Source: Artemia franciscana
Taxonomy: Eukaryota > Arthropoda > Branchiopoda > Anostraca > Artemiidae
NCBI RefSeq assembly: GCF_032884065.1
Contig: NC_088879.1
Span: 23,422,038 to 23,486,037 of the forward strand
DNA length: 64,000 nucleotides
Reading direction: 5' to 3'
The position numbers and the translations under genes are program-made. Each line of letters starts with the position of its first letter. The stretch's first letter is position 1. Under the pieces are notes generated by a model, which was given only the letters and a program-made list of their open reading frames with translations, had not been told where the DNA came from and ran no database searches. Positions 1 to 11,640 of this stretch are shown here, in pieces.

Positions 1-479
1 TTCAGTTTTACTTATCTAAAACATCTCTAAAGAATATTTTGAAATACTATTGCATTCAGGACAAAATTGTATGTTTTGTAAGGCCATCAGTAAGATGTCC
101 TAGCTATTTAATATTATTTCTTAATTTTCAATGTAAATTTAGATGTAAAAAAAAGCAGCTCGTCCCCTGAGAGCGGTTTTGTTGTAACTACGGTTTTCAA
201 AATTCCGAGAAAAATGACTAAAATTTCACCTTTGCTGGAACTTACACGGTACAACCAATTTTCTTTGCAAATACATCACGAAAAAAAAATAACTAGGAAG
301 GTCTCCCGAATATGAGATGGAAAAGGTGAAGATTTCATTGTCAAAACTTGGAATGAAATATAGATACGACAATCCGACCTTACCGAAATTTTAGTAAACT
401 TAGATACGACAAAATGGCGAGGGCTGCCTATTCTTTTCACCATGAAGATACGACAAACGAGTTCTGATGCAGCAATTCT
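1..479. other. AT-rich intergenic DNA, no gene seen
   Basis: I see no recognisable coding or RNA feature here. The right part runs into the 3' end of the transposase-like pseudogene on the minus strand. Confidence 0.5.
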
Positions 480-2145
480 ATTTGAAAAATAATAAAAATT
501 TAAAAAATGACAGAATGAATTTTGCAGAGACGGAGAGGCTTCCAAATCCTTCTTGGCCTTGTAGTACTGTTCAATCTTGGTTTCAAAATACTTCTGGTCT
601 TGGTTGGGGATGAACTTCAGGATATACAGTTTGGATAACTGTATTTGGATAACTGCATTGATAAAGTTTGGGCGAAACAAGATGTTCAACAACATGGACA
701 TCCGAAGTGTTGGGACACTTTTTAACCGAAGTACGTTCTTGTGATATAGTAGCCTTTTGCAAGTCTCCAGAGAAAAGTTTTGAGCCAAACTGTCTTAGCG
801 TTATCCTGACAGAACTCAAGTTGTTTTACCTTTGAATACGGTACCAACGAATACTTGAACAGCTTTACTGCCTTCTGAAAGTCAAAGAACTTTGACTTGG
901 TCATTTGCAAGACATTAAAAGGACGCATCTTTCTTACTTTCAGTAACTTCCTCAATAGATGTAGTGGAGAAAACAAATAAAGGTGCTTTAGCCCCCGCTC
1001 AATAGTGCTATGTACAGCATCAACTTCCTGTATAGTCGAATGACCTGGTTCACAATACTTCATAACCACTTTTTCTAAGCGTGGAAATTCTCTTAGAACA
1101 TCTTGGATGGCGAAGCTTATAATTGAGTTTCGGTTCCGCGACACACATGAGTCCGACTAAGTAATTAACTGACAGATATCAGGGTAAGTATCAAGAACTT
1201 TTCCCAGTATGGCCACTAGTCCACTAGCTATTTCGGTTGCTCCACGTCAAGCCTCAAACTCGGAACAAATGCAACAATATACTTCATTAATTTTTTCTTC
1301 TCCAGTCCTTCTCTGGAATGAAAGAATTGCCGTGAGGTTGAATGTAGTAATCTTCCTTTTATAGAAAAATAAAGAAACATTACCCCGGGGCAGCGGAAAA
1401 AAATTCTCCAATCAAAACAAAGTAGAGGAATAGATAGGTTTGACTTGTCCACGTCACGTTCAATCTTGGTCTCAATTTTACTTATCCCGTGAGCCTCATA
1501 CTTGTCTTTTATTTCCTGATCCATTTCAGTTATGTTTTCTTCACTTACACGTTTTCCTTGCATACATCACATCGATCTGTTTTCGGAATATGAAATGACA
1601 AATTAAACTGAGGTTTAAAGATCTCACGATGCTTGAACTCACTAACATCATTTCTTGCTAGTTTCCTGCAGTATTCCTGATACAGTTAATACATTTTGCG
1701 AAAGTTTAGATTTGCCTCCAAGAATCTTCTGGTAGACTTGGCTGGGGTATAATGCGATTCAACGCACGGGAAAGATTCAATATGCTTTATCACTAGTTCA
1801 ATGTCCTCGTTACTAGTTTCATTTTGAGGTACCTGTACTGCCTTTGGATTTGGCACTCCTGTTGTAGCAACATTTGAATGTGCGTAAAAAAAACTCTTCC
1901 CTCTGAAATATCATGAGTAGCCAAATAAAAGTTCTTGCAAATCCGGACTGTTTTCGTTTTAACGACAAAATTATATCGCAGTGTGCAACTCCTGTGCGTC
2001 TCCGCTTTCTTCTTGGTTTTAGTCTCAGTTGGAACGGTCTTAGTTGTTTTCAAGTCAAATATTTTCTCCGTATCCTTACTTAGTCTCCAGAAATCACCAA
2101 AAATCTTTTGTCTCTCTTCAGAAGCAATAGCCTGACCGCAATTAA
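480..2145 (-). pseudogene. Broken DDE-transposase-like gene (arthropod 'GH..E' family)
   Basis: Read on the minus strand, the pieces come in the order expected for a transposase-like family common in insect genomes, often annotated as uncharacterised or DUF7869-type proteins. N-terminal blocks include SEERQKIFGDFWRLSKDTEK (near 2,120) and ICKNFYLATHDISEGR. A middle block carries FNLSFHIPKTDRCDVC, a likely metal-binding cysteine pair (near 1,580-1,620). A core block carries SDSCVSRNRNS, probably holding the second catalytic aspartate (near 1,125-1,150), followed by EPGHSTIQEVDAVHSTIER with the conserved GH and a following acidic residue (near 1,000-1,055). The C-terminal block includes LKFIPNQDQKYF (near 590-620). 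The reading frame changes several times and there are in-frame stops. One is a TAG where the family has the tryptophan before SDSC; another is a TGA just upstream of RGATEIAS. No full-length product is possible. Terminal repeats were not identified. The family resemblance is from memory and was not searched. Confidence 0.8.
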
Positions 2146-2388
2146 CTCAACTTCAACTTAAGATTAACCCAACTTCACTTGTTGAGCGTTTGTCGTACAA
2201 TATATAAGTACTCAAACGAATCCCAATGTCTTGTTCAGATGACTTTAGGGAAAAGGGGGCTTGGGTGGAGGCTAATTTCTCTCAAATGTCTTTGGTCACT
2301 TAAAAGAGGTTTAGTGTTGCTCCTTAATCTGGAATAATTAAGTTAAGGAAATCTGGAGTCCAGATTTCCTGGAATTATTTAAACAACG
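2146..2388. other. Intergenic stretch, nothing recognised
   Basis: Short AT-rich sequence between the transposase-like pseudogene and the first R1 repeat. It contains repeated AACTTCA/AACTCAACTTCAACTT wording only. Confidence 0.4.
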
Positions 2389-2795
2389 ATCAGAAATTAA
2401 ATATTTTTTTAACGAAAGAAAAAAGCAACATTAAAACTAAAAACGAACAAAATCTTACGTATATTAGGGGGGTTACTCCTCCAAACCACCTCGCTCTTAA
2501 CAAAAAAATTTGAATTATGTCCCAATTCTCTGACCCAAACCTCACCTTTTTATCTTCACTTATTCCAAGCCTTAGTGCCTTAGTTTTCTTAACATCAATT
2601 TTCAGACCTATTCTAGCACTCTGAACTCGCAAAACCCCCTAACAGTTCATTTATTTTGCTACCACTTTCATCAAGGATGCTTAAATCATCAGCATAATAC
2701 CCGCCTCATATACGTAATAATTTCTGTTCCTTTTAAATTTTAATATTGCTCCGTACTTTCAGTTGGAAAAAAACTTGGTTTTTATTTGATTGCTT
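2389..2795. mobile_element. R1 inverted ends enclosing a LINE fragment
   Basis: The left part (about 2,389-2,512) matches one orientation of the R1 repeat: AAAGNAACATTAAAACT, then ACGAACAAAATCTTACGTATA and CCTCGCTCTT. The right part (about 2,696-2,795) matches the opposite orientation: CATATACGTAATAATTTCTG ending in CTTTCAGTTGGAAAAAAACT. Complete R1 palindromes at 14.8 and 54.6 kb have only a ~43-bp spacer between arms. Here the spacer is replaced by about 185 bp of LINE reverse-transcriptase sequence. Confidence 0.6.
2513..2695 (-). pseudogene. LINE reverse transcriptase fragment (YADD box)
   Basis: The minus strand encodes YYADDLSILDESGSKINELL, which contains the catalytic YADD of non-LTR reverse transcriptases. 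In another frame it encodes RIGLKIDVKKTKALRLGISE, the block that normally follows (GLKIN..KTK). A frame change separates the two. The wording matches the Jockey/RTE-like endonuclease-reverse-transcriptase elements abundant in arthropods, and it fits as the downstream neighbour of the LINE piece at 51.4-52.1 kb. Only the palm-domain tail is present. Confidence 0.8.
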
Positions 2796-3023
2796 CAAAA
2801 AATATAAATAAATATGACTTATCAGTTTAATATACACATACTGATATTTATTTCTTAAAATAGTAATAGTTTTGTATTAATTAAATTTGTAAAAGTGAAA
2901 CCAATAAAAAAAAATTCAGTAAAGTGCAAATTATGTTCTTTCCTTGAGAGGGCATAGGAATTGTAAGCCCCTATTCATGTTAATTTCTGCTGATTTTGAG
3001 TTTGACTCGTTTGATTATTGTAA

Positions 3024-3126
3024 CTAAATAAATAAAACAAGTTTTTTTTTCAACTGAAAGTAAGGAGTAACATTAAAACTTAAAAGGAACAGCGAAACTT
3101 AAAACGAAACTTAAACGAACATTCAT
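3024..3126 (+). repeat. R1 repeat fragment
   Basis: Contains CAACTGAAAGTAAGGAGTAA followed by CATTAAAACTTAAAA, the outer arm of R1. It stops after an imperfect duplication of the AACTTAAAACGAAAC wording. Confidence 0.7.
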
Positions 3127-3481
3127 TCAATAAATGAGTTTCCTTCTGGTTCAAAAGGGGGGATTGCAATTTTTACGAATCGGGCTTCCACAATTCCATT
3201 TGTGTATTTTCATATCCATCTGACTCCATTTTCAAATGGTTTCAAGCGCTTTTTTTGAGAATCTATTTAAATTTGTCTTTAAGATGACCTTTTTTCAGTT
3301 ACGAGCAATAGTAATAATAGTTACTATTTCTCACTGAGCTACAAATAGCAATTTTGAAACACCATCTTTAAATAGATTGTTTTTTTTTAATTACTATGGG
3401 CCGTGGGTTGCTCTATAATTTTATTTGAGCTATTATTTTCCGTAGGAGAAGACTGGCTTTTTAATTGTGTATTATACGCAT

Positions 3482-3827
3482 ACTCAAGTTTTTGCTGCTT
3501 GAAACTCGAGACAAACCCGGTTTCTTCGTTAATTTCTTTCAGTTTAGCGTGAGACAAAACGAAGGCAAGTGTAGAATATACGGGAAATATATAATTTGCG
3601 CTATATATTTGCACACATGGGGAGGGGGGAAGTTTTTGGACTGTTAATTTCTTATTTCATAATACGCAAAATTAGTGTACCTAACACATTTTGCATGCAC
3701 ACCCACTGTTCTTTCTTCCCCACTCCCGAAATGTGCAAATATAAAGCCCAAACTTTTTTTTAAAAAGACGGAAAAACTATCGAAGAAACCGGATCGTTCT
3801 TGAGGTTTACACATCGTAGACTTGAGT
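3482..3827. mobile_element. Foldback (MITE-like) element, ~346 bp
   Basis: The two halves are imperfect inverted copies. ACTCAAGT starts the left arm and ACTTGAGT ends the right arm. CCGGTTTCTTCG (left) pairs perfectly with CGAAGAAACCGG (right). The sequence around 3,604-3,632 (ATATATTTGCACACATGG, then a G-rich tract) pairs with the C-rich tract and ATGTGCAAATATA at 3,715-3,742. The centre lies near 3,655. No coding capacity; the open frames on both strands are products of the inverted structure. No target-site duplication was established. Confidence 0.6.
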
Positions 3828-3902
3828 GAGTGGCATATAACACACAAGAACCGGAATTTTTCATGGAGAGAGAGCCGGATTTTCCGGTATTTTTTTAAGA
3901 CG

Positions 3903-4135
3903 ATCAGAATTTAAATTTAAAAAAAGCAAGTTTTCAACTCAAAGTAAGGAGCAACATCAAAACTTAAAATGAACAGAAATTATTATGTATACGAAAGGGG
4001 TTGCTTCCTGCTTGCTCTTTACGCTGAAATTGTTTTTACAATTTTTAAACAAAGCTTTCCAATTAAATGGCCATTGTGTTTTAGGAATTGTTCTTAAGGA
4101 ATTAGGACAAATTGTCAAACGTTTAGAGTTTAGCT
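3903..4135 (+). repeat. R1/R2 repeat fragment
   Basis: Starts with GATCAGAATTTAAATTTAAA, the same border as other R1 copies, then CAACTCAAAGTAAGGAGCAA, ATGAACAGAAATTATTATG and GCTCTTTACGCTGAAAT. The TAAGGAATTAGGACAAATT segment near 4,097 corresponds to internal R2 sequence seen at 30,170 and 56,715. Confidence 0.65.
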
Positions 4136-6240
4136 TCAGTTAAAACCTTACATCAAAACTTTAAGAGCTTAACAAATTCAACATTCCCACTTCTTATGTT
4201 CCGTTTTCATGATAATAACAGTATGCCCTTTGGCGTTAGAAATCTTAGAAAATAGTTCCCCATGGGCCGCTTCTCAAGGCTCGTTTTCTTGAAATAAACC
4301 AAAATCCAAATAATGCATTAAATCAAATCTTAATGAGGCAAATTTGTCTGAAAGCCACCACCCTCAAGTTCCCTCGAGATTTTGTCTTGCGAACATGAGA
4401 CAATAACTAGTTTTCGTGGTCTATATACCAGACAATATTATTTTCGGCTCGGTGCAAAACCACAATATAGCTATATTTTCATGGAAGATACTTATCTGTT
4501 ATATAATACACATTCGAGAAGTGAGGTTTGGTAAATGCTAATGAAATAAAATGAAAATACAATAGGCCTACTCTAGTAACAAAATTATGAAAACTACAAC
4601 AAAGAATTATGGAAAGGGGGCCGCCCAGAGCGCAGTATATTAAATACGTAGCCTAAAACTAACTAAATATTTAGGTTATTACCGGTTACTTTCCTGTTGA
4701 CAGTTGGGTCACAGGTCTAACCTTAAGTCAGGATTTTCTTATAAAAAAAAACAACTCAAAATGCACTCTGTGACAGAATACACGACGAGTCAATCACATA
4801 AAGCCACGGGAAAAAGCACCACAGGCTTACAGGTCGGAACAGGAGTGCATTATGGCAAAATGTATGGGACCTAACTGAATATTTGCACATTAGGAAAAGG
4901 AAGGGGTTGGCTTGGAGCAGAGCCGTTCCTAAGGGTTGGGTGGTCTTCAGAAAAAATAATTACAGCACCCCCACTCCCGACTCAAATATAAGCCCCCCGC
5001 CAACCATACCTAACACCCATCAAACAACTGTGACTTAATTACGCATGCTGGTTATACAGTATAGACACATGGAGAGTAACACTAACAGACAGGCGAAAAG
5101 ACATAAGGCATATTATGATGCATCCTTCCAATGTAATCAAGTGTAATCAATCTTGATTACAAAAGTAATCAAGTAGTTTGTTCGAATTGTCCATGTGTCT
5201 TTTATACAAAGAAGGAGGGCATATGAGCCAGCCTTTGTGTTCATTTTTATATGAAGAAATTACAAAAGCTGTAACAAACAAACACATGAAAAATTTTAAT
5301 CTGCTCTCATGTTTAGCGTTAGTTAACAGGGGAGAAATTGGTTTCACAAAAAGGATATTAAAGAAAAACCTGGGGATGAATGCTACAACATTTACAGAGA
5401 CAAGGCAGCATCCATCTAGTTCTTCGCAAAATAGTTTTTAAAATTCTACAAATAAAGAAACTTTTACAGTAAAGTACAACTACATTAAATAAAAAAACGT
5501 GCATAAATAAAGTTCAATAACAATTTAAGCTTTACACCAAAATAAATCATGCACTCAATTTTTATTGCGATTCGTCTATTTGTATTTGTCATAACATGAA
5601 AATAAAATTAAAATCATCAAATTAAGCAAAATTACTGAGAATAATAAGCAATGTAGATAAATAGTTTATTATATATTGATATCTGTTCTTGAAAGCTCAG
5701 GCAATTTTGGATTTATGAGCCGTATGAAAGGACAAAATGTTTAAGATATATCCAGTTTTCGGTAGATTGCAAATTTTGGCAATGTATCTTTTTTTTATAC
5801 TTGATATACATATTAGCTTTGATGTTGTCCAGCAACATCTTCGCAATTACCTGAATGTTTCTACTTAATACTCTTAGAAGTTCCTGAGATATACCAAACA
5901 CTCTTTTTCGAAAACTCGGATAAATATAGTAAATTAATAGTGAGCTTTCCTTTCTGATAAACAAACTAATTAGAAAATTACACTAGAATGCTAAAGGAAC
6001 ATTTTGCAAAAGCAACATCCAAATAATCTCAAATATATAATATTCTATCTCTTACATTAACCATATAATCAATATTCTATCTACCGAATCATATTTTTCG
6101 CAACATGTTTTTCTTTTCTTTGGATTGAAGTTGCATGAATCAAGAGAAAATCCAATATAGTATAAAAGAATTTGACACACAAAATGTTGGTCTTGTAGAC
6201 ATTACTATTTAAAAAAAAAAAGAATAGATAGAATTATACA
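4136..6240. other. Intergenic, no gene recognised
   Basis: About 2.1 kb of AT-rich DNA. Open frames on both strands near 5,150-5,440 have no recognisable family, no splice context and overlap in antisense, so I do not call them. No RNA gene seen. Confidence 0.5.
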
Positions 6241-7830
6241 TTTCTAAAGAATTAAAATGTGTCACCAATTTTAGATTTTCCCATTGTTTGCGAATAATGA
6301 ATTCCACAATAACCTTGCATTCCCCCAGGACATAATTTAAGCCCTTTCCCCTAGGATCTAGGGGGCGAGGGGGGAGTGTCATCCTCTTCCAAACTTGATA
6401 TAAATGCCCCTTCAAAAATAACCTTATATTCCCTCAGGACAAAACTTACGACCCTTGCCCCCAAATTCCGGAGGTCTGTAGGCCTCTGATCACTTTCGAG
6501 TCTTAAAAAGAAATCTAGAATTTTCCATATCAAATCAGACTTATTCAAATTTGATGTGACCACCCCATCCAAAATAATCTTACATATCACAAGAGCATAA
6601 CTTAAAACTCTCCCCTAAGCTCGGGGGCTCTGTCAATCAAAGAGTCATTGTCATAAAACACATAGACTAGCTGGGGCAAGCAGGCCTGTAAAACTCCAAT
6701 AAATTTGAACTCTAAAAAAATAAATCTTAGAATTTCCAATCAAATGAGCCTCCTCCTACATTGATAAAGCAACCCCATCCACAATAGCCTTATATGCCCC
6801 AGGACACAACTTATAACCCTTTCCCAAAGCTTAGGGGACTGTGTCAACCCCAGAGGCATTGTTATATAAGACGTCGATTTCATTTAACAAAGGGCTATCT
6901 CAAAATTTTGCCCATTTACATTTCGGAGGAAAAGCCGTTAGGGGGGCTAGTTGCTTTCTGATCACTTTTATACAACTAGAAAATTCAAATCAAATGAGCA
7001 TCTATGAAAGTTGATATGACCACCCCATCAAAAATAACCATATGCCCGTATGTCATAACTTGCAACTCTTGCCCTCTAGCTTTTGGGAGCTATGTCAACC
7101 CCAAAGGCATTTTTATATGACACAAGGATTATTTTGAACAAAGTCACTATCGCAAAATTTCAATTGGATATACTTGAGAAAAGGGGGGCATGGAGGGGAT
7201 GTTGCCCTCCAATCACTATTGACTCATAAGATAGGGAACTAGAACTTTCGATTGCTTACAAAATGAGCCTCCTCCATAGTTGATACGACCACCCCTTCTA
7301 AAATAAACTAATATACCCCTATGGCAAAATTTACAGATCTTTCCCGTAAGCTCTGGGGGCCAGTGTTAACCCCAGAGGCACTGTTATATGACAAGTGGAC
7401 GATTATTAACAAAATAAAACTATCTCAAAATTTTTATCAGATGTACTTGGGGGAAGGGATGTTAGGGGCTAGTTCCCCTTTAATAAATTTAAAAAGAAAA
7501 CTTTTAATATCAAATCAGACGCTTCCAAAGTATATATGACCACCCCTTCAAAAATAAGCTTATATACTCCCAGAGCACAACTTACAACCATAGTCCCCAA
7601 GCTAGAATTTAAATTATCAGTAATATGGGCGTCATCCAAAGTTGAGATGACCAACTCTTCCGAGTAACTCTATAGGCTCCCAGGCCACAACTGGCAACCC
7701 TATCTCCCAGGCTCTGGCGGGGGCTTTGTTAGCCCAAGAGGCATGTTTATATGACACATAGACAATTTACGGGAAGGAGGGCAAGGGTGCCTGTAACCCT
7801 CCAATAAATTTTAACACTAAAAAATTAAAC
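6241..7830. repeat. Array of ~250-290-bp G-tract units
   Basis: A set of diverged tandem units. Each unit reads roughly: ATGACCACCCC with TTC or ATC, then AAAATAACCTTATATGCCCC, an AACTTACAACCCTT block, a purine- or GC-rich GGGG tract, TGTCAACCCC with AGAGGCAT, a CTATCTCAAAATTT block, a GGGGGGCATGG-like block, and TTGCCCTCCAATCACTTTTG. The GACCACCCC anchor recurs near 6,553, 7,013, 7,282 and 7,535, with degenerate versions near 6,400, 6,765 and 7,650. The part after about 6,725 belongs to the left copy of the segmental duplication. The same unit occurs singly inside every R2 element and at 46.4-46.8 kb. Confidence 0.75.
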
Positions 7831-9380
7831 TGGAATAATTAAATTTAACTGTAGCTTAAATCTAAAACATTTCAAACTCCTTTTTTTTACAAGGGATCAG
7901 ACGAACAGCAAAACAATCAAAAGTTGCAGCCTTCTTCATATGCTGTGCAATTTTTTTCCTTTTTAATTCTATGTGTTTTCTTATTTTTAAGACAAAATTG
8001 AGTAATCAAGTGCAATATAAAAGAGAAAAGTGTGGATGTTGCTACACCGTGGTACGCCTCAACCTCCTGTTCCAGTTAAAGATTATTTTAGCAAAACTTT
8101 TCATCGATCTAACTGCTGTCTGTGGAGTATACGGGTTTCTTCTTACAAAAATCAGATACGGCAAAAAGTGAAAAGCAAAGTTTATCATTGGTAAAATATT
8201 TACCCTGAAAAATGAATCGAATAAAAAGTATTACATATACAAGAGCTACTCTCCATGTAGGGTTATTAGTCAGATTTTTAACACATTTGAATTTTTGTTT
8301 TGCGAATATTCATCACAGTCACTCATTTTAAAATGGATAAATTCTAGGCTAATTAACACAATCAGTACTAGAATGGATTAAACTATAGAAAAAAAAACTA
8401 TGTTATTAAAGCAATAAATGGGCTTATCAGAAGAAGGGAGTACACTGTCAGGGTAAGAAGTTCTATTTTGAAAACGAGCATAGACTAAGTGATTCATTAA
8501 CCACAAAAACGACTTAACAACTACCCCCCCCCCTGGTGTGCAAATATATACCCTGAATTGTATTTATGCAATAGATTTTCTATTATAATGTCAGAACAAT
8601 ACGTGTTGCAAAGAGTTGTTAACAAAATATCTGACAAATTATATATTACGCTACCAAACCCTGTAAGTAATTACAGATCTCGTTAAGCGAACGCATAAAA
8701 CACCCCTTAAAAGTCCTATTATTTCAAAACATCATTTTTACAAAAATTAGACAATTAACCAGGTTTAGTAATACTTTCTGGAACATTAATTTTTATCTGG
8801 ATATTGTAAACATAAGTTTCACTGAGTCAAAATCTGGTTTTTCCTACGTTAACTTATGTTTTTACAGAGCCTTTTTTCCTGATGGGAACATTCTGAATCC
8901 CACGAAGAAAAGGAGTATAGTATCCATCAGTATCTCTGAAACTTTGTGCGTAAGTGAATGGCTCTATGGACCTCACTCCCATGAGAACCGTGACTGAAAA
9001 TATAAACTTGAAAATACCTTGTAAATTGTATGACCGACATGTTTTCTTTGCAGATCTAATAATTCTCCCAATGGATTGAGATATATGAAGCTATGGTACA
9101 CATTATCACAATTTAAAGACTGCGAACTCTGTTTTGAAATAAAGAGTGATTTCTGAGACTGAATTAAGTAGTTGACAGCTATGAACATAAAACCAGATGT
9201 AAAAAAAACTTTGACAACTTTAAAAGATAAGAAAAAACTAGACTTATATTTGTCAAGGGTAATATGAAAGCATTGTCCAGAACGAAGAGATACACCCAAG
9301 TAAAAGGTTAAAAAATAAATTTACTAAAAGAGATGATAAATGAAAGGGGAACCAGGTGGAGAGGAGGCTAGAAATAGAGA
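7831..9380. other. Non-repetitive core of the left segmental duplicate
   Basis: Unique-looking sequence shared only with 17,330-18,860. I find no gene; open frames at 7,971-8,171 and 8,973-9,299 are not kept open in the paralogous copy. Confidence 0.5.
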
Positions 9381-9383
9381 GAA

Positions 9384-11640
9384 CAAGAGCTAAGAGCTCA
9401 TATGGCACTTGTGACGAGGCAAGAAGAGCTAAGAGCCAAGAGCTCGAAAAAAAATTCTAAGAATCAATAGATTGATTTAAAAGGAAAACCAGAGGCTTAA
9501 TCCCGGTCAGGATTTAAAATAAGAGCTCTGAGTCATGATGTCCTTCTAAATATCAAAATTCATTAAGACCCCATCACCTACTCGTAAGTTATAAATACCA
9601 AATTTTTCTAGTTTTTCTTCTCCCTTTAGCCCCCCAGATGGACGAATCTGGGAAAAAGACTTTAACAAGTCAATTTGTGCAGCTCCCTGACACGCCTACC
9701 AATTTTCATCGTTCTAGCACGTACAGAAGCACCAAACTCGCCAAATCACTGAAACCCTCCCCCCAACTCCCCCAAAGAGAGCGAATCCAGTACGGTTACT
9801 TCAATCACGTATCAAGGACATTTGCTTATTCTATCCACCAAGCTTCATCCCGATTCCTCCACTCCAAGTGTTTTCCAAGATTTCCCCCTCCAACTCCCCC
9901 CAATGTCAAAAGATCTGATCGGAATTTAAAATTAGAGCTTCTAAATATCAAATTTCATTAAGACCTGGTCGCCCTTTCGTAAGTAAGAAATACCTCAATT
10001 TTCAAAATTACCCCCCCCCCCCCCAACTCCACCAAAGAGAGCAGATCCAGTCCGGTTATGTCAGTCACGTATCTTAGACAGGCTTTTATTCTTCCCATCC
10101 AGTTTCATCCTGATCTATCCGCTTTAAGTATTTTCTAAGATTTCTGCCCCCCCCCCCTCCCAATGACGCTGGATCCGGTTGAGATTTAAAGTAAGAGATT
10201 TGAGTTACGAGGTCCTTCTAAATATGAAGTTTCATGAAATCTGATCACTCCTTCGTAAGTTAAAAATACGTCATTTTTTCTAATTTTTAAGAATTAACCC
10301 CCCCCCCTAAATAGAATACACCCGTTCAAATTATATAAATCACGTATCCAAGACTTCGGCTAATTTTTTCCACCAAGTTTCATCCCGATCCCTCCGACCT
10401 AAGCGTTTTTCATGATTTTAGGTTCCTCCACCCCAAATTCCGCCCAATGTCACCAGATCCGGTGGGGATTTAAAATAAGAGCTTTGAGACACGATATCCT
10501 TCTAAATATCAAATTTCATTGAGATCGGATCACCCGTTCGTAAGTTAAAAGTACCTCATGTTTTCTAATTTTCCAGAATTAACCCCCCCCCCCAACTACC
10601 CCAAAGAGAGCGGATCCGTTCCGGTTATGTCAATCATGTATCTAGGACTTGTGCTTATTTTTCCCACCAAGTTTCATCCCGATCCCTCCACTCTAAGTGT
10701 TTTCCCAGATTTTAGGTCCCCCCCCCAATGTCACCAGATCCGGTCGGGATTTAAAATAAGATCTCTGAGACACGATATCCTTCTAAATATCAAATTTCAT
10801 TGAAATCCGACCACCCGTTGGTAAGTTAAAAATACCTAATTTTTTCTAATTTTTCAGAATTAGCCCCCACCCCCCAACTATCCCAAAGAGAGCGGATCCG
10901 TTCCGGTTATTTCAATCATGTATCTAGGACTTGTGCTTATTTTTCCCACCAAGTTTCATCCCGATCCCTCCACTCTAAGTGTTTTCCAAGATTTTAGGTT
11001 TCCTCTCCCAACTCCCGCCAATGTCACCAGATCCAGTCGGGATTTAAAATATGAGCTCTGAGACACAATATCCTTCTAAATATCAAATTTCATCGAGATC
11101 CGATCACCCGTTCGTAAGTTAAAAATACCTATTTTTTTCTAATTGTTCAGAATTACCCCCCCCCCCAACTATCCAAAAGAGAGCGAATAGTTCCGGTTAT
11201 GTCAATCAAGTATCTAGAACTTGTGTTTATTTTTCCCACCAAGTTTCATCCCGATACCTCCACTCTAAGTGTTTTCCAAGATTTTAGGTTTCCCCCTCCC
11301 AAATCCCCCCCCAATGTCAGGAGATCTAGTCAGGATTTAAAATAACAGCTCTGAGACACGATATCCTTCCAAACATCAAATTTCATTCAGATCGGATCAA
11401 CCGTTCGTAAGTTAAAAATACTTCTATTTTTCTTTTTTTCCGAATTAACGGGCCCCCCACTCCCCCAAGATGGTCAAATCGGGAAAATGACTATTTCTAA
11501 TTTAATCTGGTCCGGTCCTTGATACGCCTGCCAAATTTCATCGTCCTAGCTTACCTGGAAGTGCCTAAAGTAGCAAAACCCGGACCGACAGAATTGGCGA
11601 TTGCTTTATGTCACTTGGTTAATACCAAGTGCCATAAAAA
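9384..11640 (+). mobile_element. RB element, copy 1 (complete, 2.26 kb)
   Basis: The boundaries are defined by comparison with the paralogous empty site at about 18,855-18,870. The left end reads AACAAGAGCTAAGAGCTCA. The right end reads ACTTGGTTAATACCAAGT (a 7-bp stem, 4-base loop hairpin) then GCCATAAAAA. TATGGCACTTG near the left end and CAAGTGCCATA at the right end are perfect 11-bp inverted repeats. The interior is a head region (GGTCGAATCTGGGAAAA-like, CTGACACGCCTACCAATTTT) followed by tandem units whose CCACCAAGTTTCATCCCGAT anchors are 294, 282 and 290 bp apart, separated by long C tracts. It has no convincing coding sequence; frames across it reflect unit periodicity. Confidence 0.75.

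Noticed and set aside
5147-5441. Overlapping open frames on both strands near 5.2-5.4 kb
   Set aside because: No motif, no splice context, antisense to each other; length is ordinary for AT-rich DNA.
9638-9961. 107-codon frame in RB, repeated at 20,314 and 63,252 (minus)
   Set aside because: It is the translation of the RB head and unit sequence; copies differ by frame-breaking changes and C-tract length.
9384-11640. CRISPR-like reading of the RB tandem units
   Set aside because: Units are ~285 bp, diverged along their whole length, without short repeats and unique spacers; the genome is eukaryotic.
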